Assembly: GCA_963806495.1 (NCBI GenBank)
Contig: CAWDYA010000008.1
Span: 124,001 to 188,000, forward strand
Reading direction: 5' to 3'
Length of the DNA: 64,000 nt
DNA from: CAWDYA01 sp963806495
GTDB taxonomy: Bacteria; Acidobacteriota; Polarisedimenticolia; JACPZX01; DASXTC01
Position numbers and translations under genes: made by a program. This document shows positions 26,197 through 34,061 of the stretch, one piece after another. The number at the start of each line of letters is the position of its first letter. The stretch's first letter is position 1. The notes below the pieces were generated by a model. It saw only the letters and a list, made by a program, of their open reading frames with translations, ran no database searches and was not told the origin of the DNA.

Positions 26197-26636
26197 ACCT
26201 CAACAAGAGCACGCGCTACGCGCTGTACGCCGCCATGGAGATGTCCCTGGCCGACGAAGAGGACACCGTCACGGTGTCGGAGGTGGCCGGACGTTACGGT
26301 GTCAGCGAGGGGGCGCTCGCCAAGGTGTTCCAGCAGCTCGTGCGGGCCGGGATCGCCATCGGGACGCGCGGGGTCGGCGGCGGGTATCGTCTGGCCCGGC
26401 CCGCGTCCCGTGTGACCGTGCTGGACGTTCTGGAGGTGTTCGAGCCGTCCCGCCCGCCCGGACGGTGCCTGCTCACCGACGGCGCGGATCCGTGCGACAC
26501 CTTCCCGGCCTGCCGGCTCGGCCGCCTGTTCGACGAGGTCGACGAGCTGGCGCGAAACACCTTCGCCTCCATCACGCTCGAGACGCTGGTGCGGCAGGGG
26601 CACGGGCGCGTCAGGGAGTCCCGCCCAGCGCCCTGA
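26193..26636 (+). CDS. Rrf2-family transcriptional regulator, BadM-like by context
   Basis: The 147-residue protein has the Rrf2 winged helix (STRYALYAAMEMSLADEEDT...VSEVAGRYGVSEGALAKVFQQLVRAG), the wing GTRGVGGGYRLARPASRVTVLDVLEVFE, and three cysteines at about 92, 101 and 107 in the loop that binds Fe-S in IscR and NsrR. An iron-sulfur or thiol switch is therefore possible and would suit an oxygen-sensitive pathway. It is the last gene of the aromatic operon, which would let it autoregulate through the dyad at 16779-16802. The last 26 bp overlap the convergent GT39 gene. Confidence 0.88.
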   Translation: MNLNKSTRYALYAAMEMSLADEEDTVTVSEVAGRYGVSEGALAKVFQQLVRAGIAIGTRGVGGGYRLARPASRVTVLDVLEVFEPSRPPGRCLLTDGADPCDTFPACRLGRLFDEVDELARNTFASITLETLVRQGHGRVRESRPAP

Positions 26637-28290
26637 TCCGGCGGCGCGCCGCGTCGTACCGTTTGTTGCGCAACAGCACCTGGCGGAACGACTCGATCGC
26701 CTCCTCCCGGCGGCCGAGCGCGTCGAGGGCGTTGCCGCGATTGTAATACGCGCGCCAGTTACTCCGGTCGCCACGTATCGCCCGGTCATACTCCTCGATC
26801 GCCTTTTCGAACTCCTTCTCGTTGTAGTACTGGTTGCCCGCGTTGTAATGCGTGTTCGCCTCCTGGATCTTCGCGGCGTCGTCGACCTGGGAGTGGAACA
26901 ACGCGAAGAGCCCGATCGCGATCGCCACGTAGATCCAGGCCTCGGTGCGGGCCGACGACTGCGGGCTGCGCAGCCCGTGCCACAGCCGCTCCGCACCCGA
27001 CGCAGCGAACAGGATCAGATAGGGAGCCGAAGGCATGCGGTACCGCGAGGAGACGTAGAACATCATCACCACCGCGAAATTGGCGGCCACGAACAGGACG
27101 AGCAGCAGGGCGGGAGGTCTGAAACCCTCCTTCCACTGCAGCAGCATCCCTATCAGGGCGAGCGCCGTGATGGCGCCGAACGGCAGCGAGGCCAGCCAGA
27201 GCGTCCACACCGACTCACGCTCGGGGTAGATGATGTACTCGGTGGAGTACTCGTACGACCCGAGGAACCGCTGCAGCTTCTTGCACTCCAGGACGAAGAA
27301 CGCCGCTGGGTCCGAGACGATCCACTTCAGACCGCGGTTCATCCAGTACCGTGTGACCTCGGACCGTTTCATCTCGTGGCCGGTGTTCTTCTCGGCGATC
27401 GTCCTCTCCTCCTCCGCCTGCGTGTGCGGATTGCCCGAGAATCCCTCCCGCTGAAGGAACTCGTACAGCCCCTTCGCCCTCTCGTTGTTCGCCTGATAGA
27501 AGGTGATCCCCGCCTGCGAGGAGATCAGGTTCGACGGGCTCCAGTCGTTCGACACGATCCAGTTGCGGAGGGTCACCGGGGACACCGCGATGACCACGAA
27601 GGCGACGAACACGGACAGCGCAAACCAGGGCTGGCGGCCGGCCAGGGCGTACTGGTCGATCACCACCGGGGATTTCTTCATGCCCGGACGGCGCGTGACC
27701 CGCCAGATCCACCATCCCGCGAGCGGGACGAACAGGAGCGTCTCGGCGCGCACCAGGGCCGTCAGCCCCAGGAGTGCGCCGCACGCCCCCCAGAGCGTCA
27801 GCGTCTGCCGCTCCCCCGCGACGAGCAGCAGCCGCATCAGGCAGAGCCCCAGCGTCAGCGCGAGCGTGTTGCTCATCAGCTTCGCGTCGAGGAACATGAA
27901 CGAGCCGTACAGGGTGGCCATGCCCGCGGCGATGACCGGAGCGGCGCCGTCGAACACCTTCCGCCCGATGCTGTAGATGAGCCAGATGTTGAGCACGCCC
28001 ATCAGGGACTGGATGACGTACACGGCGGCATAGCTGTGCCCGAAGATCGTATAGAGGCCGGCGAGGAAGTACGGGTACAGCGGCGGCAGCGGGAAGACCT
28101 GGTTTCCGGACAGCCAGTCGCCGCCGACGATCTTCATCGCCCAGTTGTCGTACACCTCCGCGTCGAGCATCATCGAGCCGAAGAAGACCGAGTGGGCATG
28201 GTAGTCCGCGAGGTAGGCCACACGCAGCAGGGCGGCGCACACCAGGATGATCCAGATCCACCGGTCGTGCCGGCGAGGCCCGGCCGTCAC
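26611..28290 (-). CDS. GT-C (GT39/ArnT-like) glycosyltransferase with TPR tail
   Basis: The 559-residue protein has about 11 membrane helices, the loop LDAEVYDNWAMKIVGGDWLSG after helix 1 where the catalytic acidic residues lie, and FYVSSRYRMPSAPYLILF late in the membrane part. The soluble C-terminus has two to three TPR motifs (NAGNQYYNEKEFEKAIEEYDRAIRG; YYNRGNALDALGRREEAIESFRQVL). The GTG start at 28290 overlaps the stop of the upstream GT39 gene (GTGA); the longer ORF reading is in the wrong frame for that gene. It belongs to the same family as the pair at 11726-15870 and converges on the Rrf2 gene. Confidence 0.82.
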   Translation of the reverse strand: MTAGPRRHDRWIWIILVCAALLRVAYLADYHAHSVFFGSMMLDAEVYDNWAMKIVGGDWLSGNQVFPLPPLYPYFLAGLYTIFGHSYAAVYVIQSLMGVLNIWLIYSIGRKVFDGAAPVIAAGMATLYGSFMFLDAKLMSNTLALTLGLCLMRLLLVAGERQTLTLWGACGALLGLTALVRAETLLFVPLAGWWIWRVTRRPGMKKSPVVIDQYALAGRQPWFALSVFVAFVVIAVSPVTLRNWIVSNDWSPSNLISSQAGITFYQANNERAKGLYEFLQREGFSGNPHTQAEEERTIAEKNTGHEMKRSEVTRYWMNRGLKWIVSDPAAFFVLECKKLQRFLGSYEYSTEYIIYPERESVWTLWLASLPFGAITALALIGMLLQWKEGFRPPALLLVLFVAANFAVVMMFYVSSRYRMPSAPYLILFAASGAERLWHGLRSPQSSARTEAWIYVAIAIGLFALFHSQVDDAAKIQEANTHYNAGNQYYNEKEFEKAIEEYDRAIRGDRSNWRAYYNRGNALDALGRREEAIESFRQVLLRNKRYDAARRRIRALGGTP

Positions 28291-29984
28291 GAATCCCCTC
28301 CGCGGCCGGGTGGTGTCTTCCAGCCCGGCGGACGCGGCACATTGTAGATGAAGATCGATCCCCCGATGACCGCCTCGGGACGCACTCCCTCGAGGAACCG
28401 GTAGCGGTCCCGGTCCTGCGAGTAGACTCCCTTGAGATTGGTGGCCGACACGGCGATCCACCCTCCCTCGAAGTCCGGCGTGCTCTTCACCCCGTAGTAC
28501 CTCATGCAGGCTCGGCCGAAGTAGTCGACGTAGATCGAATCGACATGATGATCCCGGATCCACCGTCCCAGGCCCTTCAGATCCTGCCCCCAGTCGAGAT
28601 TCGAATCCAGCAGCACCTCCTTGCCGTTGGAAGGACCGCCCGCCGCCATGTTGAAGAAGGTCAGGAAGTCGGGGTAGATCCAGAGCGCCGCCCCGGCCTG
28701 CCAGACCACCAGGGCCGCGATCACACCGCGGCGCCAGGCGGCCGCGGGCCTCATACGGGTCGTGAGCGCCGCGATCAGACACAGGAACGGATACACCTGC
28801 AGGATGTACCGCAGCCCGATGTTCTTCAGGTTGCTGGCCAGCGTGAACGCCGCGAGGAAGCACAGCAACGGAACCTGCGGCAGCAGCGCGTCGAGCGGCC
28901 TCACCGGCGCCTCGCCACCCGGCTGTCGCGCGCTCCCGCCGCGCGTCGCCAAAGGCCAGAGCAGCAGCCCGGCGATCGCCAGCAGAAGGAGGGGCAGCGG
29001 CGTCTTCACCGCCAGCGCGGTCAGGTAGTAGGAACGCCATCCCGTCATGGAGTGCTGCCCGAACATATAGGCCCACCATCGCTGTCCGCCCGCCTCGGCG
29101 TGATCGAAGCCGCGCACGTACTCGACCGGCACCGGCAGCGGCACGCCTCCCAGCGGCCCCGCCGCGTACTCGGCGAACGGACGGCTCTCCGGCTTGAAAT
29201 CGCGCAGGCTCGAGAAGGTGCCGCCGAAGCCGTAACCGAGATTCAGGACGAAGAGGCCCACCGCGCCCACCACGAGCAGCGTCCGGACCAGATGACGCCA
29301 CGACACCGAATCATCGAGGGCGACGATGAGCGCCCCGGTCAATGCGAGGATCGGCGCCATCAGGACCGCCGTGAACTTCGTCAGCAGCGCGAGCCCGAAG
29401 AGAACCCCGGCCGCCAGGGTCCGGTTGCGCGAGCCGTCCCTCATGGCGCGCACGAACGATGCGAACGCGAAGAACGACATCGCCGTCATCCCGAGGTCGG
29501 TCGTGACCAGACCCGAATGCGCCAGCATGTTCGGCTCGAACACCAGGAGGGCCGTCGCCGTCAGCCCCCCGACCGCCCCGAGCGCTCCGCCCCATGGCGC
29601 CACGGCGTAACGGAACAGGACCCAGCCGAGCAGCGCGCCGAGCAGCGTGATCGGAAACCGGGCCGCCGCGAGCAGTCGATCTCCGTCGTTGGCGTGGTAG
29701 ACGAAGTCATGCGCGACGTTCCACTCGTCCACCTCGCGCTTGACCTGGCTCCGCGGCGGCTCCACGTGCATGAACATCAGAGGCAGGGCCGCCAGGACCT
29801 TCATCAGGGGAGGATGCTCGTGGTTGGTCGTGAAGTCGCCCGCCGTCAGGATCCGCCACCCGGAGTAGAGGTGGACCGACTCGTCGAACGTGGCCGACTT
29901 TTGTGCGGCGGCGCTCGTGACCATGATGACGAAGAGGGCCAGAAGCGCGGGGACGACCCAGCCTGGGACTCCGGTCCGCTTCAT
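28287..29984 (-). CDS. GT39-family membrane glycosyltransferase (PMT-like)
   Basis: The 565-residue polytopic protein has N-terminal helix GWVVPALLALFVIMVTSAAA, then the catalytic loop KSATFDESVHLYSGWRIL with the D-E pair of PMT-like enzymes, then NHEHPPLMKVLAALPL. About nine further helices are followed by a soluble C-terminal segment (residues 455-565). Sugar transfer from a polyprenyl-phosphate donor is expected on the periplasmic face. ATG 29984 overlaps the stop of alaX (ATGA), and the end overlaps the next GT39 gene, so three unlike genes are translationally linked. Confidence 0.82.
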   Translation of the reverse strand: MKRTGVPGWVVPALLALFVIMVTSAAAQKSATFDESVHLYSGWRILTAGDFTTNHEHPPLMKVLAALPLMFMHVEPPRSQVKREVDEWNVAHDFVYHANDGDRLLAAARFPITLLGALLGWVLFRYAVAPWGGALGAVGGLTATALLVFEPNMLAHSGLVTTDLGMTAMSFFAFASFVRAMRDGSRNRTLAAGVLFGLALLTKFTAVLMAPILALTGALIVALDDSVSWRHLVRTLLVVGAVGLFVLNLGYGFGGTFSSLRDFKPESRPFAEYAAGPLGGVPLPVPVEYVRGFDHAEAGGQRWWAYMFGQHSMTGWRSYYLTALAVKTPLPLLLLAIAGLLLWPLATRGGSARQPGGEAPVRPLDALLPQVPLLCFLAAFTLASNLKNIGLRYILQVYPFLCLIAALTTRMRPAAAWRRGVIAALVVWQAGAALWIYPDFLTFFNMAAGGPSNGKEVLLDSNLDWGQDLKGLGRWIRDHHVDSIYVDYFGRACMRYYGVKSTPDFEGGWIAVSATNLKGVYSQDRDRYRFLEGVRPEAVIGGSIFIYNVPRPPGWKTPPGRGGDS

Positions 29985-31231
29985 CCTCCCAGACGCTCCG
30001 CGAGTTGCAAACAGGCATCCTCCAGCGCCGCCTGGGCCTCGCCGGCGGGAACCACCCCGCGAGCCATCGCATCGCTGCCGCCGCCGCGCCCGCCGCGCGC
30101 GCCGCAGGTGCCGGAGAGGAGCTCACCCATCCTCAGACCGGGAGGCAGCCCCGTGGCCGACCGCACGAAGACAAGGCTCGCCTTTCCGCCGTCCTGGTCG
30201 ACCGCGGCCAGCAGCGCCAACCGCGCCGGCGACTGCACGTAGGCGCGCCCGAGCGCCTGCACCTCGTCGGCGTCGCGCCCGAAGAACGTTTCGACGACGA
30301 CCCGTGTCTCGCCCATCGTTCTCGCCGATGCGTCGAGAGCCACTGCCTCGCATCCCGTCAGCGCCTCGGCGAGCGACCGGGTCTCGCGCCGCGCCCCGGC
30401 GAGCTGCGACGCCAGACAATCCAACGCGGCGGGCAGCTCCTCGGGCCGGGCCGAGAGACGCTTCGTGCTGGCATCCACCACGGCTGCGAGAGCCGTGAAC
30501 CCGGCTACGACCCGGCCGCCGCAGACGAAGGTGATGCGGGTGCCTCCCTTGAACCGCTCGAACGAGCGGATCGCCACGCATCCGACCTCCCCGGCGCGGC
30601 GCACGTGGGTCCCCCCACAGGGAGTCTCGTCGAAGTCCCCGACGGCGACAATCCGGACGGGCTCGCCCGGCGCGAGCGCAGGCTCGCGCACCAGGTCCAG
30701 GTCGGCGGTGACACGACCGGCCTCCCCGGCCGGCAGGTGCCTGACCGCGACCTCGACGTCGGAGAAGATGACGCGGTTGGCGGCCCCCTCGGCGCGCCGC
30801 ACGACCGCCTCGGTCGCTTCCGGCAGGGCGATGTCAATCGTGCACTCCGTCGCGCCGAGGTGGAACGACGTGGTCGCGGCACCGGCGGTGGCCGAGAAAG
30901 CGCGGGAGAGGATGTGCTGGCCCGTATGCTGCTGCATGTGATCGAACCGGCGCTGCCAGTCGATCTCGGCGACGACCTCGCCTTCGAGGAGCATCGTGCG
31001 CCCCGCCGTGTCGACACGATGGCGGATCCGGCCGCCCTGCACTTCCGCCACATCGACCACCGCCAGGCCTCCCAGCGTTCCGGTGTCGTGCGGCTGGCCA
31101 CCGCCGGTCGGATAGAAGACCGTCCGGTCCAGCTCGACATCGAGCAGCCCGCCGGACGCCGGCAGCACGGATTCGACCCGGGCCGCGCATCGCGTCAGGT
31201 AGGCATCCTCGCGGTACAGGCGCCGAGCCAT
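29981..31231 (-). CDS. Alanyl-tRNA editing protein, AlaX-L type
   Basis: The 416-residue stand-alone homologue of the AlaRS editing domain hydrolyses mischarged Ser- or Gly-tRNA(Ala). Zinc ligands HTGQH (HxxxH) and CGGTH are intact and an extended C-terminal part resembles DHHA1 (SGTCGARGGRGGGSDAMARG near the end). I start at ATG 31231 (MARRLYREDAY) behind a G-rich ribosome site; the long upstream ORF extension to 31552 is non-conserved and crosses the sigma-54 promoter of the divergent gene. Fusion of its translation to two glycosyltransferase genes is odd and probably reflects genome packing. Confidence 0.85.
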   Translation of the reverse strand: MARRLYREDAYLTRCAARVESVLPASGGLLDVELDRTVFYPTGGGQPHDTGTLGGLAVVDVAEVQGGRIRHRVDTAGRTMLLEGEVVAEIDWQRRFDHMQQHTGQHILSRAFSATAGAATTSFHLGATECTIDIALPEATEAVVRRAEGAANRVIFSDVEVAVRHLPAGEAGRVTADLDLVREPALAPGEPVRIVAVGDFDETPCGGTHVRRAGEVGCVAIRSFERFKGGTRITFVCGGRVVAGFTALAAVVDASTKRLSARPEELPAALDCLASQLAGARRETRSLAEALTGCEAVALDASARTMGETRVVVETFFGRDADEVQALGRAYVQSPARLALLAAVDQDGGKASLVFVRSATGLPPGLRMGELLSGTCGARGGRGGGSDAMARGVVPAGEAQAALEDACLQLAERLGG

Positions 31232-31551
31232 CGAGAATCCCCCCGCCGCCGGGACGCCGGCGGCCCCGAGAGGGAGGCCGTCCCGGCCAGCGTCAAGATA
31301 GTAATAGATGAGACAGGCGGCGGATAGCCCCGCAGACCTGCCGGCGGGCGCCGGGAGGCCGTGACCACTTCGTTGGACGGCCGGACAGTGGATGACGCCT
31401 GCGGTGGACAGGATGCGCCCGGGGGGCGGCCGCCCTAGTACTGCAAACAAAGGACTTGCGCTGGCACCCCTGACCCGGCATTCTGGCACGTGATGTGCAA
31501 AAGGATGGAGCGCGGCACGGAAGTCCGACGCCGCAGGAAGGAGGTCAGGCA
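31232..31551. other. Intergenic region with divergent control
   Basis: This 320-bp gap between divergent alaX and the Tyr/His-rich gene holds no convincing ORF. It contains the sigma-54-type promoter at 31484-31499 for the rightward gene and an AGGAGG site just before 31552. A GC-rich dyad lies near 31246-31265. I see no clear promoter for alaX. Confidence 0.6.
31484..31499 (+). promoter_or_regulatory. Sigma-54 (-24/-12) promoter
   Basis: TGGCACG, four bases, then GTGCA keeps the required GG and GC dinucleotides (31485-31486 and 31497-31498) exactly 10 nt apart; only the first T of the consensus TTGC is replaced by G. It lies 53 bp upstream of the start at 31552. The promoter at 49714-49729 has the same form. 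Confidence 0.68.
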
Positions 31552-32064
31552 ATGCTCAGAAAGACTTTGACGATGGCAGCGATCCTGACACTCGCTCCCT
31601 TCGCCGGAATGGCGACCAGCTCCCCCGCCGAGGCCCATACGGGCGTGGCGGTGAGCGGGAACATCGTGATCTCGACGCCGGGGGCCGTGCTGGGATTCTC
31701 GTACGGCAACCCGTACCTCGTCGGTCCCGTGTACGCGAATCCTGTCGACTGTCATGCGGGGCCTCTGTACTACTACCCGGCGTACCACGTGTACGGGCTC
31801 TACTCGCCCCGGTACGTCTACTACAACTACTACCGCCCGGTCGCGCGTCACAGCCACGGCTACTACACGAGGGCATACAGCCAGCACAACTATCGGCGAG
31901 CCTACTACGGCTCACAGTCGCGCCACGACATTCGCGGACACGAGGTATCCAGGCGCGGGTACTCGAACCAGCGTGGGCATGGGCACGACAACGGACATGG
32001 AAATCGAAAGGGCAACGGCAATCGCCGCGGGACCGAGATTCGCGGACACCGTTCCCATCACTGA
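31552..32064 (+). CDS. Secreted Tyr/His-rich protein of unknown function
   Basis: The 170-residue protein has a clear signal peptide (KTLTMAAILTLAPFAGMA, cleavage probably after SPAEA). The mature part is short and low-complexity: a Tyr-rich middle (GPLYYYPAYHVYGLY, YVYYNYYRP) and a His/Gly/Arg/Asn-rich tail ending RGHRSHH. I recognise no family. Such composition could suit metal binding, adhesion or an extracellular matrix; this is speculation. ATG 31552 has AGGAGG at ideal spacing; the upstream ORF extension overlaps the promoter. The gene is monocistronic: sigma-54-type promoter before it and a strong terminator at 32221 after it. Confidence 0.75.
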   Translation: MLRKTLTMAAILTLAPFAGMATSSPAEAHTGVAVSGNIVISTPGAVLGFSYGNPYLVGPVYANPVDCHAGPLYYYPAYHVYGLYSPRYVYYNYYRPVARHSHGYYTRAYSQHNYRRAYYGSQSRHDIRGHEVSRRGYSNQRGHGHDNGHGNRKGNGNRRGTEIRGHRSHH

Positions 32065-32220
32065 TATGAAGGAGTTCGCGCGATAGCGCACGAATAAAAA
32101 GGAATCTCGGGAGATGTCGCGACTCTCCTCCCGGACGGTCCCCCCAGGAACCCCCACGCGGCATCTCCCCAGGTACCCCCCCAAGCGCGCGGGAGCCTGG
32201 ACAACTCCTACGTGCCCACA

Positions 32221-32259
32221 ACGGGGCCCGGACCCAACCTCCCGGGCCCCGTTTTTTTA
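32221..32259 (+). terminator. Rho-independent terminator
   Basis: An 11-bp GC-rich stem (ACGGGGCCCGG pairing with CCGGGCCCCGT) is followed by a run of eight T. It ends the Tyr/His-rich gene transcript, 157 bp after the stop, and insulates the permease gene at 32343. Confidence 0.9.
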
Positions 32260-32342
32260 TGTGACGGCCCCACCGCTGCCGCTGCCTCCCCCGAGTTCCC
32301 ACCCATGCCGTGAGAGAGTTTTTCTGGTAGGATACCCGCCTC

Positions 32343-34061
32343 ATGAGCCTCCTGCGCCGGGCCCTCCAGACAAAATCCCTCGACCAGATCATGAAGGACT
32401 CCGAGGCCCCCGGCCAGAGCCTCAAGCGCACGCTCGGCCCCATCCAGCTCACGGCGCTCGGCATCGGCGCGATCATCGGCGCGGGCATATTCGCGACGGT
32501 GGGCACGGCGGCGGCCGGCAATGCGGACCGGCCGGGCGCGGGGCCGGCGATCATCATCTCGTTCATCGTCACCGCCATCGCCTGCACCTTCTGCGCCCTG
32601 TGCTACGCGGAGCTGGCCTCGCTGATTCCGATCTCGGGCAGCGCCTATACATACACGTACGCCACGCTGGGCGAGATGATCGCCTGGATCATCGGATGGG
32701 ATCTGATCATCGAATACGCGATCGGAAACGTGGCGGTGGCGATCTCCTGGTCAGGCTACTTCAACGAGCTGCTGCGGGGGATCCATATCGGCGGCGTCTC
32801 GTTCGAGATTCCGCTGTGGCTGCGAAGCGACGTCCACACCGGGCTCGCCTGCAGGGACGTGCTCGCGAACACGGCCGGCGCGGCCGCCGACCAGCTGGCC
32901 GCCTGCCAGACCCTCATCGGCTCGGCGCCGCACCTCGGATCGTTTCCGATCGTGCTCAACCTCCCCGCGGTGCTCATCGTCGGTCTGCTCACGGTGGTGC
33001 TGGTGATCGGCATCCGTGAGTCGGCCTGGTTCAACGCCGGCATGGTCGTTCTCAAGCTGATCATCCTCGCGTTCTTCGTCTTCGTGGGGATGACCTACAT
33101 CAAGCCGGAGAACTGGTCGCCGTTCGCTCCGAGCGGGTGGGCCGGAATCCAGGCGGGGGCGGCCATCATCTTCTTCTCGTACATCGGGTTCGACGCCGTC
33201 TCGACCGCCGCCGAGGAGACGCGCAACCCGAAGCGGGATCTTCCGATCGGTCTGATCGCCTCACTGGTGATCTGCACGCTGATCTACATCGCGGTGGCCG
33301 CCGTCCTGACCGGGATGCTCCCCGCCTCCGAGCTGAACACGGCCGAGCCGCTCGCCAAGGCCTTCTCCGCGATCGGGATCGACTGGGCCGCCGGTCTCGT
33401 CGCGTTCGGAGCGGTGGTCGCGACGACCGCGGTGCTGCTCGTCTTCCAGCTCGGCCAACCGCGGATCTTCTTCTCGATGTCACGCGACGGTCTGCTGCCG
33501 CGGTATTTCGCACGCGTCCACCCGCGGTTCCGCACGCCCCATGTGACCACGATCTGGACCGGTGTGATGGTGGCGGTCTTCTCCTGCCTCAGCCCGCTGG
33601 ACATCATGGTCGAGCTGACCAATATCGGCACGCTGTTCGCGTTCGTCCTCGTGTGCGCCGGCGTCATCATTCTGCGCGCCAAGGACCCGGATCGCGTCCG
33701 TCCTTTCAGGATGCCCTGGGTCCCGCTGACGCCGATCTGGATCCTGGGTTTGTACGGGATGTTCGCGGGTCACGGCGCCGCGGGGGGCTTCAGCCCGGCG
33801 CTTCGCGCCGAGGTGGTGATCGTCTGCCTGCTGGGGCTGGCTCTCAACGCCGCGGCGCTCCGGGAGAAGCTCTCCGGACGCCGGGTGCGCGAGTGGCTGC
33901 GGACCGACCTCGCCCTGGCGGGCATCGGGACCTGCCTCTACCTGATGGACGGCCTGCCCGGCGTCACCTGGGAGCGGTTCGGCGTCTGGCTGCTATTGGG
34001 CCTGGTGATCTACTTCGGCTACGGATTCTGGAACAGCCGCCTCGCTACTTCCCGACCTTGA
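32343..34061 (+). CDS. APC-superfamily amino-acid permease (cationic amino-acid transporter type)
   Basis: The 572-residue transporter has about 13-14 membrane helices. The N-terminal LGPIQLTALGIGAIIGAGIFATVG is the APC substrate-binding GxG segment of helix 1; FFSYIGFDAVSTAAEETRNPKRDLPIG and GQPRIFFSMSRDGLLP are typical of the CAT group. It probably imports an amino acid, or exchanges it, with protons; specificity cannot be read. A loop with Cys residues (TGLACRDVL...LAACQTL) near residue 165-190 is longer than in close relatives I know. The gene ends 17 bp inside the convergent beta-propeller gene. Confidence 0.9.
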   Translation: MSLLRRALQTKSLDQIMKDSEAPGQSLKRTLGPIQLTALGIGAIIGAGIFATVGTAAAGNADRPGAGPAIIISFIVTAIACTFCALCYAELASLIPISGSAYTYTYATLGEMIAWIIGWDLIIEYAIGNVAVAISWSGYFNELLRGIHIGGVSFEIPLWLRSDVHTGLACRDVLANTAGAAADQLAACQTLIGSAPHLGSFPIVLNLPAVLIVGLLTVVLVIGIRESAWFNAGMVVLKLIILAFFVFVGMTYIKPENWSPFAPSGWAGIQAGAAIIFFSYIGFDAVSTAAEETRNPKRDLPIGLIASLVICTLIYIAVAAVLTGMLPASELNTAEPLAKAFSAIGIDWAAGLVAFGAVVATTAVLLVFQLGQPRIFFSMSRDGLLPRYFARVHPRFRTPHVTTIWTGVMVAVFSCLSPLDIMVELTNIGTLFAFVLVCAGVIILRAKDPDRVRPFRMPWVPLTPIWILGLYGMFAGHGAAGGFSPALRAEVVIVCLLGLALNAAALREKLSGRRVREWLRTDLALAGIGTCLYLMDGLPGVTWERFGVWLLLGLVIYFGYGFWNSRLATSRP

